From the NCBI RefSeq assembly GCF_900176475.1, contig NZ_FWXX01000002.1:508560-572559 (forward strand): 64,000 bases of DNA, written 5' to 3'. The notes beneath the pieces were generated by a model. That model searched no databases. It was not told the origin of the DNA and worked only from the letters and a program-made list of their open reading frames with translations. Positions 48,336 through 57,125 of this stretch are shown one piece after another; the first letter of the stretch is position 1; each line of letters starts with the position of its first letter. Source of the stretch: Tropicibacter naphthalenivorans (GTDB lineage: Bacteria; Pseudomonadota; Alphaproteobacteria; Rhodobacterales; Rhodobacteraceae). The position numbers and the translations under genes were made by a program.

Positions 48336-48528
48336 GCCCTTCTCAAACGCCAAGCGATGCTGCGCGTCAAGTCATGCCCCAAGCGTGCGCAAAAACGTCA
48401 CCGGGACCCAAGCGGCGCAACGTCACCTTGAGATACGCGGCGATCAACGCTAAAGGGCGCGCAACCCTCCACAGACGTAGGACGGATGGCGATTCCGTTC
48501 CTACCGCTGAACACAAAGGACGCTGCCG

Positions 48529-49836
48529 ATGATCCCCCGCTATTCCCGCCCCGAGATGGTCTCGATCTGGTCCCCGGAAACCAAGTTCAAGATCTGGTAC
48601 GAGATCGAGGCGCACGCCTGCGACGCCATGGCTGATCTGGGTGTCATCCCGAAGGAAAACGCCGAGGCCGTCTGGAAAGCCAAGGACGTGGAATTTGACG
48701 TGGCGCGCATCGACGAAATCGAAGCGGTTACCAAGCATGACGTCATCGCCTTTTTGACCCACCTCGCAGAACACGTGGGCAGCGAAGAGGCGCGTTTTGT
48801 CCATCAGGGCATGACCTCGTCGGACGTGCTGGACACCTGTTTCAACGTGCAGCTGGTGCGCGCCGCCGACATCCTTATCAAAGACCTCGAAGACCTGCTG
48901 GTGGCGCTGAAAAAGCGCGCCTACGAGCACAAGATGACCGTCCGCATTGGCCGCAGCCACGGCATCCACGCAGAGCCCACCACCATGGGTCTGACCTTTG
49001 CCCGCTTTTACGCCGAGATGGACCGCAACCTGTCGCGGATGCGCGATGCGCGCGCCGAAATCGCCACCGGCGCGATCTCTGGCGCGGTGGGCACCTTTGC
49101 CAACATCGACCCGCGCGTCGAAGAGCACGTCTGCGATCAGCTGGGTCTGGTGCCCGAACCGATCTCCACGCAGGTCATCCCGCGTGACCGTCACGCGGCG
49201 TTCTTTGCAACCCTCGGCGTGATCGCCTCGTCGATCGAAAACGTCGCGATCGAGATTCGCCACATGCAGCGCACCGAGGTGCTGGAAGCGGCTGAATTCT
49301 TCTCCATGGGCCAGAAAGGCTCCTCGGCGATGCCGCACAAGAAGAACCCCGTGCTGACCGAGAACCTCACGGGTCTGGCGCGTCTGGTGCGCATGGCCGT
49401 GATCCCCGCGATGGAAAACGTGGCGCTCTGGCACGAGCGTGACATCTCGCACTCCTCGGTAGAGCGCAACATCGGCCCCGACACCACCATCACGCTGGAC
49501 TTTGCCCTGTCGCGTCTGACCGGCGTCATCGACAAGCTGCTGGTCTATCCGCAGAACATGCTGGACAACATGAACAAATTCCCCGGTCTGGTGATGTCGC
49601 AGCGGGTGCTGCTGGCCCTGACCCAAGCGGGCGTGTCGCGCGAAGACGCCTACCGTCTGGTGCAGCGCAACGCCATGAAGGTCTGGGATCACCGCACCGA
49701 CTTCCGCGAAGAGCTGCTGGCCGACGAAGAGGTCCGCGCGGCGCTGTCCGAAGAAGAGATCAACGAAAAGTTCGATCTGGGCTATCATACCAAGCACGTG
49801 GACACGATCTTTGCCCGCGTGTTCGGCGAGGACTAA
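48529..49836 (+). CDS. purB: Adenylosuccinate lyase
   Basis: 435 residues. It splits SAICAR and adenylosuccinate in purine synthesis. Start MIPRYSRPEMVSIWS is typical; motifs are TKHDVIAFLTHLAEHVG, HQGMTSSDVLDTCFNVQL (active-site His), GRSHGIHAEPTTMGL and the flexible fumarase-family loop GSSAMPHKKNPVLTENL. Monocistronic by spacing: a small exported-peptide gene follows after 79 bases. Confidence 0.97.
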   Translation: MIPRYSRPEMVSIWSPETKFKIWYEIEAHACDAMADLGVIPKENAEAVWKAKDVEFDVARIDEIEAVTKHDVIAFLTHLAEHVGSEEARFVHQGMTSSDVLDTCFNVQLVRAADILIKDLEDLLVALKKRAYEHKMTVRIGRSHGIHAEPTTMGLTFARFYAEMDRNLSRMRDARAEIATGAISGAVGTFANIDPRVEEHVCDQLGLVPEPISTQVIPRDRHAAFFATLGVIASSIENVAIEIRHMQRTEVLEAAEFFSMGQKGSSAMPHKKNPVLTENLTGLARLVRMAVIPAMENVALWHERDISHSSVERNIGPDTTITLDFALSRLTGVIDKLLVYPQNMLDNMNKFPGLVMSQRVLLALTQAGVSREDAYRLVQRNAMKVWDHRTDFREELLADEEVRAALSEEEINEKFDLGYHTKHVDTIFARVFGED

Positions 49837-49915
49837 GGCCCCTTCAGGCAGAGTTTTGAGATAACGGCGTTTCGTGGTAGGCTGCGCAGGCATTCCCCAC
49901 GAAAGGACGACCAGA

Positions 49916-50068
49916 ATGATCAAGACTCTGCTTGTCGCCACCGCGTTGACCGTGGCGCCCATGATGGCCTTTGCACAATGTTCGGGCCACAAGGACCAAG
50001 CGATGACCTGCGCGGCAGGCACCGTTTATGACGCGGACAGCAACAGCTGCAAAACCGTCACCGGCTAA
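49916..50068 (+). CDS. Small secreted Cys-containing peptide
   Basis: 50 residues: a signal peptide (about 1-20, LLVATALTVAPMMAFA) and a mature part of about 30 residues with three cysteines, one directly after the predicted cut. AAAGGA lies nine to ten bases before the ATG. The mature part (…AAGTVYDADSNSCKTVTG) resembles short chitin-binding-like Cys peptides seen in related bacteria. Function unknown. A strong terminator follows. Confidence 0.72.
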   Translation: MIKTLLVATALTVAPMMAFAQCSGHKDQAMTCAAGTVYDADSNSCKTVTG

Positions 50069-50078
50069 GAGTTTCAAG

Positions 50079-50111
50079 CGGGCTGCCTCAGGCAAAGGGC
50101 GGCCCGTTTTT
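50079..50111 (+). terminator. Intrinsic terminator after the small peptide gene
   Basis: CGGGCTGCC (50079-50087) and GGCGGCCCG (50098-50106) pair over 9 bp with one G-T pair, followed by TTTTT (50107-50111). Confidence 0.85.
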
Positions 50112-50234
50112 CTTGGGGCCACCCGATTGATCCACAAAATTTTCTGCGATTGCACAGGCTTCGGACAATCAAGATTAACGGGGCAGAAACCTTGAGACGC
50201 TAACCATGACTCGAAAGTTCATGGAGCGTCTGAA

Positions 50235-51293
50235 ATGTCATCACTGCCTGCCCTTGCTGGCCTGCCCGGCCCTGCTGCCCGTCTGGGGAAGGCGCCGCTG
50301 TCGCGGAAGGCCAAAGCGGCGATCATCGTCCAGTTTCTGGTGAACGAGGGGTCTGATGTCCCCCTGTCGTCCTTGTCCGAGGACACGCAGGCCGAACTGA
50401 CCCTGCTGATGGGCAACATGCGCTATGTTGACCGCGACACGCTGAACACCGTGGTGCAGGAATTCGCCGACGAGCTGGAGGCGGTGGGCCTGTCCTTTCC
50501 CGGCGATATGGCCGGGGCGCTGAACGCCCTTGATGGCAAGATCAGCGCCCGCACCGCGCAGCGCCTGCGCAAAGAGGCCGGGGTGCGCCAGACCGGCGAT
50601 CCCTGGGATCGGATCAACGCGCTAGAGGTCGAGCGCATCGAAAAGCTGGTGCTTGGGGAGAGCATCGAGGTGGCCGCCGTCATGATGTCCAAGATCGACG
50701 TGGCCAAGGCGGCAACCGTGCTGTCCAAGCTGCCCGGCGACAAGGCGCGGCGCATTTCCTTTGCGGTGTCGATGACCACCGGGGTGACCCCCGACGCGGT
50801 GGACCGCATTGGCCTGAGCCTTGCGGCGCAGCTGGACGCCGAGCCGGACAAAGCCTTTGTCGCGCGGCCCGACGAGCGGCTTGGCGCGATCCTCAACTAT
50901 TCCAACGCCGCCGTGCGGGACGAGCTGCTGCAACAGCTCGAAGAGGATGACGCCGAATTCGCCGAGGCCGTGCGCCGCTCGATCTTTACCTTTGCCAACA
51001 TCCCCGAGCGTCTCAACGCCATCGACGTGCCCAAGATCACCCGCGACGTCGAGGCCGATGTGCTGGCCACCGCCATCGCTGCCTCCGAGAACGACGACGA
51101 CAAGGCTGCGGCGGATTTCCTGCTGGCGAACATGTCGAAACGCATGTCCGAAAGCCTGCGCGAAGAGGCCGACGCCAAGGGCGCGGTCAAACCCAAGGTC
51201 GGGGAAAAGGCCATGGGCGCGGTGGTCGGCGCGATTCGCGATCTGGTCAACGTCGGCGAGATCGAGCTGCTCGACCCGAACGCCGACGAGTAA
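50235..51293 (+). CDS. fliG: FliG-like flagellar motor switch protein, isolated gene
   Basis: 352 residues, full length for FliG. The C-terminal domain is recognisable: RRSIFTFANIPERLNAIDVPKITRDVEADVLATAI, then LANMSKRMSESLREEADAKGAVKP and IRDLVNVGEIEL. The torque helix is changed compared with E. coli FliG, where DDRSIQRVLREVD carries key charges. An N-terminal tail of 25 residues is Pro/Ala-rich. No fliF, fliH or other flagellar gene is in the window, so it is an orphan. GGAGCG precedes the ATG. It may be the real rotor protein in this lineage or a paralogue. Confidence 0.85.
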   Translation: MSSLPALAGLPGPAARLGKAPLSRKAKAAIIVQFLVNEGSDVPLSSLSEDTQAELTLLMGNMRYVDRDTLNTVVQEFADELEAVGLSFPGDMAGALNALDGKISARTAQRLRKEAGVRQTGDPWDRINALEVERIEKLVLGESIEVAAVMMSKIDVAKAATVLSKLPGDKARRISFAVSMTTGVTPDAVDRIGLSLAAQLDAEPDKAFVARPDERLGAILNYSNAAVRDELLQQLEEDDAEFAEAVRRSIFTFANIPERLNAIDVPKITRDVEADVLATAIAASENDDDKAAADFLLANMSKRMSESLREEADAKGAVKPKVGEKAMGAVVGAIRDLVNVGEIELLDPNADE

Positions 51294-51326
51294 CGCGGTC
51301 TTGCCGCCCTGCGCCCGCCCGCGTAA

Positions 51327-51357
51327 AACGGCCCCTGTTCACTGACAAAGGGCCGTT
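51327..51357 (+). other. Hairpin directly before the acyltransferase gene
   Basis: AACGGCCC (51327-51334) and GGGCCGTT (51350-51357) with a 15-base loop, ending seven bases before the ATG at 51364. No Shine-Dalgarno is seen. It could terminate fliG transcription weakly or hide the start of the next gene. Confidence 0.5.
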
Positions 51358-51363
51358 CCTTTC

Positions 51364-52293
51364 ATGGCACAGAAAAAGCGCAAACACGGCGGCTGGCAGG
51401 ATCGGCTGGTGGATTACGTGATCCGCGCCCTGATCTGGTCGGCCCTGCGCCTGCCGGTGAAACGCCGCCTGCGGGCGGTGGGCTGGCTGGTGCGCCGGGT
51501 GATTGGTCCGGCGGTCAAATGGGATGACCGGGTGCGCGCCAACCTGGATCACGTCTGGCCCGGCCTGCCCGAAGCGCGCATCCGCGAGATCACGAATCAA
51601 GTGCTCGACAACGTGGGCCGCGCCTTTATCGAGAATTACGATGTGCCGGAAATGCTGGCGCGCGGCGCGCGCTATCAGGTGTCCGGCCCCGGTCTGGCGG
51701 CGGTGGAACAGGCGCGGCGCGACGGCACCCCGGTCTTGTTCGTCTCTGGCCACTACGGCAGCGCCGAATGCGCCCGCTGTGCCATGGTCGCGCGCGGCTA
51801 CCAGATCGGCGGGCTGATCCGCCCCATGTCCAACCCGTTCTTTAACGAACATTACACCAAGAACATGCACGACATCTGCGAGCCGGTCTTTGAACAGGGC
51901 CGCCGCGGCACCATGGGTCTGATCAAGCATATCAAGTCCGGCGGCATGGCGGTCTTGCTGTTCGACATCTACGACAGCAGCGGCGTTCCCATTGATTTCC
52001 TTGGACAACCCGCGCCGACGGTGACGTCTATCGCGGACATCGCGCTGAAAACCGGCGCGCTGGTGGTGCCGTTTTTCGGGGTGCGCCACCCCGACCGCTA
52101 CGGCTTTGACGCGATTTTCGAAGAGCCGATTCCCCACGGCGATCCCGTCGAGATGATGCAAGAGGCGACCCGCCGCCTGGAGGCGCGCATCAACGCCGAT
52201 CCCGGCCAATGGATGTGGATTCACCGCCGGTGGAAGCCCGAACGGCAGGCCCGCAATCAGCGCAAACGCGCGGCGGCAAAAATCTCGCCATAA
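51364..52293 (+). CDS. Lysophospholipid/lauroyl acyltransferase family protein
   Basis: 309 residues. LpxL/HtrB-like fold: the catalytic H-x4-E/D motif is SGHYGSAECARC near 130, and the later FDIYDSSGVPIDFLGQPAPTVTSIADIALKTGALVVPFF carries the acceptor motif. A basic N-terminus and one or two weak membrane segments suggest inner-membrane association. It probably acylates lipid A or another lysolipid. It lies 70 bases after fliG, with a hairpin but no clear ribosome site. Its 3' end overlaps the convergent DUF1223 gene by 37 bases. Confidence 0.88.
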   Translation: MAQKKRKHGGWQDRLVDYVIRALIWSALRLPVKRRLRAVGWLVRRVIGPAVKWDDRVRANLDHVWPGLPEARIREITNQVLDNVGRAFIENYDVPEMLARGARYQVSGPGLAAVEQARRDGTPVLFVSGHYGSAECARCAMVARGYQIGGLIRPMSNPFFNEHYTKNMHDICEPVFEQGRRGTMGLIKHIKSGGMAVLLFDIYDSSGVPIDFLGQPAPTVTSIADIALKTGALVVPFFGVRHPDRYGFDAIFEEPIPHGDPVEMMQEATRRLEARINADPGQWMWIHRRWKPERQARNQRKRAAAKISP

Positions 52294-52952
52294 CGCTGGC
52301 CTTGCACCAACACGACCAAGGGGGCATCACCGGTTACCGGCACCGACACCTCATAGACGCCCTTCCCGTCCCACTGGTCCGCCACGTCCCACGCCTGAAC
52401 GATGTTGGAGTAGCGCACCGTCTTACCGGCGTTTTCGCCGCGCTCGATCATCACCTCTTCGCCCGCGTCATACCGCACGATCTGGATATCGCACGGTTTT
52501 AGGGCAGTCAGCGCCTCTGCGCGGATGTGCAGCACGTCGCCCTCGCGGCGCAGATCAAGGTCCACACGGCGCGGTTCGGACAACTCGCGCTGGATCTGAT
52601 CGACCACCTTCATCGGGCGGTTGCCCACCACGTCATGCTCGCCGTTGACGATCATCTGCGGCGTGTAAATCATTTTCCAGCCGCCCGCGCGGGCATAGCC
52701 CTTTTGCCGTTTGGTGAACCGGGGATCGGCAAAGTTATCCTTCCACCCGATGTAGTCCCAGTAATCTACGTGCAAAGCCAAGGGGATAACGTCATCGCGC
52801 CCGCCCAATTCGTCCAGCAGAGCATCCGCCGGCGGACAAGAGGAACAGCCCTGCGAGGTAAACAACTCGACCACCACGGCGGCCTGCTGGGCCTGCGCCC
52901 ACCCCACCATGGTCGTGCATAAAAAGGCTGTTCCAAGCAAAAGCTTACGCAT
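52257..52952 (-). CDS. DUF1223 secreted thioredoxin-like protein
   Basis: 231 residues from the ATG at 52952 (MRKLLLGTAFLCTTMVGWAQA), a signal peptide that should be cut near residue 22. The CxxC lies in ELFTSQGCSSCPPADALLDEL, next to WDYIGWKDNFADPRFTKRQKGYA, the DUF1223 signature; thioredoxin-like redox role in the periplasm is inferred. Converges on the acyltransferase gene (37-base overlap). Its upstream 208 bases are shared with acnA. Confidence 0.9.
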   Translation of the reverse strand: MRKLLLGTAFLCTTMVGWAQAQQAAVVVELFTSQGCSSCPPADALLDELGGRDDVIPLALHVDYWDYIGWKDNFADPRFTKRQKGYARAGGWKMIYTPQMIVNGEHDVVGNRPMKVVDQIQRELSEPRRVDLDLRREGDVLHIRAEALTALKPCDIQIVRYDAGEEVMIERGENAGKTVRYSNIVQAWDVADQWDGKGVYEVSVPVTGDAPLVVLVQGQRYGEIFAAARLR

Positions 52953-53017
52953 GTGATCCATCATTCCTGTGCGATACCATGCTGAGATAAAGAACCCGTT
53001 TGCAACATTCCAATCAA

Positions 53018-53061
53018 TCATTCGCGACATGTGCGTCATTCGCGCAAATTTTCGGTATACT
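53018..53061. promoter_or_regulatory. Possible acnA control region: direct repeats and a -10-like box
   Basis: TCATTCGCG occurs at 53018-53026 and again at 53036-53044, 18 bases apart, followed by TATACT (53056-53061), a good -10 box for the plus strand, about 100 bases before the acnA start. The repeats may bind a regulator; no -35 box is convincing. Confidence 0.4.
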
Positions 53062-53160
53062 ATTGCATACGGCGCTGACAGCCCTAACTCATTTTTAACA
53101 GGGCTTGATGCTTCAACCCCATGAGTTACTTTCTTAATCGACATTCAATCGGAGGTTTCT

Positions 53161-55932
53161 ATGACCGTTATCGTAGGCCATGACAGCGCCAAAACGCGCA
53201 AGACGCTGAAAGCGGGCGGCGCGAGCGTCGCTTATTACTCGATCCCCGCTGCCGAGGCGGCTGGTCTGGGCGATTTCTCGCGCCTGCCTGCCGCGCTCAA
53301 GGTGGTGCTGGAAAACATGCTGCGGTTCGAGGACGGCAAGACCGTCACGCTGGACGACATCAAGGCGTTCTCCGACTGGGCCAAGAACGGCGGCAAGGGT
53401 GACCGAGAGCTGGCCTACCGCCCCGCGCGCGTGTTGATGCAGGACTTTACCGGCGTGCCGGCGGTGGTGGATCTGGCGGCGATGCGCGACGGGATCAAGG
53501 CGCTGGGGGGCGATCCGCAAAAGATCAACCCGCTCAACCCCGTGGATCTGGTCATCGACCACAGCGTGATGATCGACGAATTCGGCAACCCGCGCGCCTT
53601 CCAGATGAACGTCGACCGCGAGTATGAGCGCAATATGGAGCGTTACGAGTTCCTCAAGTGGGGCCAGACCGCGTTCCAGAACTTCCGCGTTGTGCCGCCG
53701 GGCACCGGGATTTGCCATCAGGTGAACCTTGAATATCTGGCCCAGACCGTCTGGACCGACGAGGACCAGAACGGCGAAACCGTCGCCTATCCCGATACGC
53801 TGGTGGGCACCGACTCGCACACCACGATGGTCAACGGCGCGGCGGTCCTTGGCTGGGGCGTCGGCGGGATCGAGGCAGAGGCCGCCATGCTCGGCCAGCC
53901 GATTTCCATGCTGATCCCCGAGGTTGTCGGCTTTAAACTGACCGGCGAGATGGTCGAAGGCACCACCGGCACCGACCTTGTGCTCAAGGTGGTCGAGATG
54001 CTGCGCGAACACGGCGTGGTGTCCAAATTCGTCGAATTCTACGGCGACGGGCTGGACAATCTGCCGCTGGCGCAGCGCGCCACCATCGCCAACATGGCGC
54101 CCGAATACGGCGCGACCTGCGGCTTCTTCCCCATCGACGACGAGACCCTGCGCTACCTGCGCAACACCGGCCGCGACGAAGACCGCATCGCGCTGGTCGA
54201 AGCTTACGCTAAGGAAAACGGCTTCTGGCGCGGGGCGGATTACGATCCGGTCTACTCCTCGACGCTGGAGCTGGACATGGGCACCATCGTCCCGGCGATC
54301 TCCGGCCCCAAGCGCCCGCAGGATTACATCGCCCTGACCGAGGCCGCCCCGGCCTTTGCCAAGTACATCGAAGGCGTGCGCGACGGTCAGGATGTCCCGG
54401 CCAAGGACGACATCCGCTGGGAAGGCGAAGGCGGCCAGCCCGAACCGCGCGACATCCCCGGCGACGTGGGCCGTCACAAGCGCGGCTACGTGGAAACCGC
54501 CGATGGCAACTATCAGCTGCATGACGGGTCCATCGTGATCGCCTCGATCACGTCGTGTACCAACACCTCGAACCCCTACGTGATGATCGGCGCGGGTCTG
54601 GTGGCGAAAAAGGCGCATGAGCTGGGCCTGAACCGCAAGCCGTGGGTGAAAACCTCGCTGGCGCCGGGCTCTCAGGTCGTGTCCGAATACCTCGAGGCCG
54701 CGGGCCTGCAAGAGCATCTGGACGCGGTGGGCTTTAACCTTGTGGGGTATGGCTGCACCACCTGTATCGGCAACTCGGGTCCGCTGGATGCGCCGATCTC
54801 GGCGGCGATCAACAAGTATGACCTCGTGGCGACCTCGGTGCTGTCGGGCAACCGGAACTTCGAAGGCCGGATCAGCCCGGACGTGCGCGCCAACTATCTG
54901 GCGTCGCCGCCGCTGGTGGTGGTCTACGCGCTGGTGGGCGACATGAACGTCGACATCACCAAAGACCCGCTGGGTCAGGACAAGGACGGCAATGACGTCT
55001 ACCTCAAGGACATCTGGCCCTCGTCCGCCGAGATCGCCGAGCTGGTGGAAAAGACCGTCACGCGCGACGCCTTCCAGTCGAAATACGCCGATGTGTTCAA
55101 GGGCGACGAGAAATGGCAGGGCGTGCAGGTGTCCGGCGGCGAGACCTACGATTGGCCCGCCTCGTCCACCTACATCCAGAACCCGCCGTACTTTCAGGGC
55201 ATGGGCAAGGAACCCGGCACCATTTCCAACATCGAAGGGGCGCGTGTGCTGGCCGTCCTTGGCGACATGGTGACCACCGACCACATCAGCCCGGCGGGCT
55301 CGTTCAAGGACACCACCCCGGCGGGCAAATACCTGCTGGAGCGGCAAGTTCCGGTGCGCGAGTTCAACTCTTACGGCTCGCGCCGGGGCAACCACGAGGT
55401 CATGATGCGCGGCACCTTTGCCAACATCCGCATCAAGAACGAGATGCTGGACGGCGTCGAGGGCGGCTATACCAAAGGCCCCGATGGCGAGCAGACTTCG
55501 ATCTATGACGCGGCGATGGCCTATCAGGAACAGGGCACCCCGCTGGTGATCTTTGGCGGCGAACAGTACGGCGCGGGCTCTTCGCGCGACTGGGCGGCCA
55601 AGGGGACGAACCTCTTGGGCGTCAAGGCGGTGATCGCCGAAAACTTTGAGCGTATCCACCGCTCTAACCTTGTGGGCATGGGTGTGATCCCGTTTGAGTT
55701 CACCGGCGGCGACACCCGTTTGACGCTGGGCCTGACCGGCGATGAGACCATCGACATCAAGGGCTTGGACGACGTGAAGCCGGGGCAGATGACGCCTTGC
55801 ACCATCACTTCGCCCGACGGCACGGTCAAAGAGATCGAGCTGAAATGCCGGATCGATACCGCGATCGAGGTGGAATACATCGAACATGGCGGCGTCTTGC
55901 ACTACGTGCTGCGCAACCTTGCGGCGGCGTAA
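53161..55932 (+). CDS. acnA: Aconitate hydratase A
   Basis: 923 residues. It isomerises citrate and isocitrate in the TCA cycle with a 4Fe-4S cluster. ITSCTNTSNPYVMIGAGL and GYGCTTCIGNSGPL carry the cluster cysteines; the opening DSAKTRKTLKAGGASVAYYSI and the middle VGTDSHTTMVNG are AcnA/IRP-like. The swivel domain near the C-terminus has QYGAGSSRDWAAKGT. The start has CGGAGG eight bases upstream. It probably depends on the suf system. A terminator follows. A long antisense open frame is a GC artefact. Confidence 0.97.
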   Translation: MTVIVGHDSAKTRKTLKAGGASVAYYSIPAAEAAGLGDFSRLPAALKVVLENMLRFEDGKTVTLDDIKAFSDWAKNGGKGDRELAYRPARVLMQDFTGVPAVVDLAAMRDGIKALGGDPQKINPLNPVDLVIDHSVMIDEFGNPRAFQMNVDREYERNMERYEFLKWGQTAFQNFRVVPPGTGICHQVNLEYLAQTVWTDEDQNGETVAYPDTLVGTDSHTTMVNGAAVLGWGVGGIEAEAAMLGQPISMLIPEVVGFKLTGEMVEGTTGTDLVLKVVEMLREHGVVSKFVEFYGDGLDNLPLAQRATIANMAPEYGATCGFFPIDDETLRYLRNTGRDEDRIALVEAYAKENGFWRGADYDPVYSSTLELDMGTIVPAISGPKRPQDYIALTEAAPAFAKYIEGVRDGQDVPAKDDIRWEGEGGQPEPRDIPGDVGRHKRGYVETADGNYQLHDGSIVIASITSCTNTSNPYVMIGAGLVAKKAHELGLNRKPWVKTSLAPGSQVVSEYLEAAGLQEHLDAVGFNLVGYGCTTCIGNSGPLDAPISAAINKYDLVATSVLSGNRNFEGRISPDVRANYLASPPLVVVYALVGDMNVDITKDPLGQDKDGNDVYLKDIWPSSAEIAELVEKTVTRDAFQSKYADVFKGDEKWQGVQVSGGETYDWPASSTYIQNPPYFQGMGKEPGTISNIEGARVLAVLGDMVTTDHISPAGSFKDTTPAGKYLLERQVPVREFNSYGSRRGNHEVMMRGTFANIRIKNEMLDGVEGGYTKGPDGEQTSIYDAAMAYQEQGTPLVIFGGEQYGAGSSRDWAAKGTNLLGVKAVIAENFERIHRSNLVGMGVIPFEFTGGDTRLTLGLTGDETIDIKGLDDVKPGQMTPCTITSPDGTVKEIELKCRIDTAIEVEYIEHGGVLHYVLRNLAAA

Positions 55933-55954
55933 GCTGCGCTTTGAACGATTGGAG

Positions 55955-55979
55955 ACCCCGGCAGAAATGTCGGGGTTTT
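55955..55979 (+). terminator. Intrinsic terminator of acnA
   Basis: ACCCCGGCA (55955-55963) and TGTCGGGGT (55968-55976) with a GAAA loop and a T-run; one G-T pair. It lies 22 bases after the acnA stop. Confidence 0.88.
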
Positions 55980-56009
55980 CCTTTGCGCAAAAGCGGCTAA
56001 GCTGCTGGG

Positions 56010-56711
56010 ATGAAAGTTTTTGCCCCGCTGATTTTGTGCCTGTTGCCCCTTGGGGCCTTTGCCAACACCGATGACATGCCCGACTGCCTCGCGCTGGATG
56101 CGCAAGACCGCCCGCAAGCGGTGGTCAGCGCCTGTGACGCCCTGCTGCCGACGGTGACGGGGGATGCCTCGCTGCACGCGGCGGGCTTGCAGGCGCGCGG
56201 GGTGGCCTATCGCGCCTTGGGGGATCTAACCGCCAGCGCCCGCGATCTAGAGGCGTCCGTGGCAGAGTTCGAGGACGCCGCCGCCCTGCGGATGCTGGGC
56301 TGGACCTACCGGCAGATGGGCCGCTATCGTGAGGCGGTGGACGTCTACACGCAATCCTTGCGGCTCGAAGATCACTGGCAGGCGTGGCTGTCGCGCTGCG
56401 TCGTGCGCCAAGACCTCGGCCACGATTGGCGCGCGCTGCGCGACTGCCGCAAGGCCTTGCAGCGCACCACAGACAACACCGACGTGCTGTATTTCACCGC
56501 CCGCGCCCTGAACGAGATGCGCCGCCCCCACGAGGCCAAGCAACTGGCGTTGGAGGCGATGCAACTGGCCCCCAGCGACCCGCGCCACGTCACCCAATAC
56601 GTGCTGGCGCTGCACTTGCAGGGGGACGCGCGCAAGGCGTCGAACGTGGCGCGTCTGGGGCTGGAACGCTTTCCCGCCGAGAAAAGCTTTGAAAGTTTTA
56701 TCCAAGACTAA
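56010..56711 (+). CDS. Exported tetratricopeptide-repeat protein
   Basis: 233 residues. A signal peptide (VFAPLILCLLPLGAFA, cut near 18) then five to six TPR-like helical pairs: for example AALRMLGWTYRQMGRYREAVDVYTQSLRL (about 90-118) and TDVLYFTARALNEMRRPHEAKQLALEAMQLAP. The mature part should be periplasmic and mediates protein contacts. Partner unknown; no operon partner nearby. It follows acnA after a terminator. Confidence 0.82.
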   Translation: MKVFAPLILCLLPLGAFANTDDMPDCLALDAQDRPQAVVSACDALLPTVTGDASLHAAGLQARGVAYRALGDLTASARDLEASVAEFEDAAALRMLGWTYRQMGRYREAVDVYTQSLRLEDHWQAWLSRCVVRQDLGHDWRALRDCRKALQRTTDNTDVLYFTARALNEMRRPHEAKQLALEAMQLAPSDPRHVTQYVLALHLQGDARKASNVARLGLERFPAEKSFESFIQD

Positions 56712-56921
56712 GCCGCGCCTGCGGGTATTCCAGACCTGACGCGTGGGGGATTTCCCCCTACCCTTTCCCCATCTTTAACAGACGCGCCAAACGTATAGTG
56801 GCGTGAACCCGCGCAATCCGGCCCCCTTCGGCGGGGCTTTGCGCAAGTTTGGACAATTGATTGTAACGAATGCTTCGCGGTCCGGCGTCTTGGGTTTAAT
56901 TTGAAACGAGGGGCCACAGGT

Positions 56922-57092
56922 ATGGATAGCAAGTTTAAAAGGGCGAGAAAGATGAAAGCGGTCACCATCCTTCAGGCAGCGGCGTTGTTGGCTTTGGCCA
57001 TGTTGGGCGCTTATGCCAGCGCGCATGAGCCCAAGGCAGAGCCGCCGCAACTGTGTGTGCCGGCCCTGTCGCAGACGGATTGCACGCTGTAA
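56922..57092 (+). CDS. Small exported peptide, hypothetical
   Basis: 56 residues from the ATG at 56922; an ATG at 56952 with AAGGGCGAG upstream is an equally good start (46 residues). A basic start (KFKRARK) is followed by a hydrophobic segment (about 11-30), then HEPKAEPPQLCVPALSQTDCTL with two cysteines. It looks like a signal peptide plus a short mature tail. No homologue recognised. The preceding 210 bases after the TPR gene contain no gene, only a GC hairpin. Confidence 0.5.
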   Translation: MDSKFKRARKMKAVTILQAAALLALAMLGAYASAHEPKAEPPQLCVPALSQTDCTL

Positions 57093-57100
57093 GAACAGCA

Positions 57101-57125
57101 AAAGCCGCGACTATTGCGCGGCTTT
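57101..57125 (-). terminator. Terminator at the end of ccmG
   Basis: AAAGCCGCG (57101-57109) and CGCGGCTTT (57117-57125) form a perfect 9-bp stem with a 7-base loop, followed by TTTT on the minus strand. It overlaps the last codons of ccmG and so ends the ccm transcript; it can also stop the facing small gene. Confidence 0.85.

Noticed and set aside
53134-55902. A 922-codon open frame antisense to acnA
   Set aside because: High-GC DNA gives long antisense frames. Its translation is His- and Arg-rich with no recognisable family, while acnA on the other strand is a certain gene.
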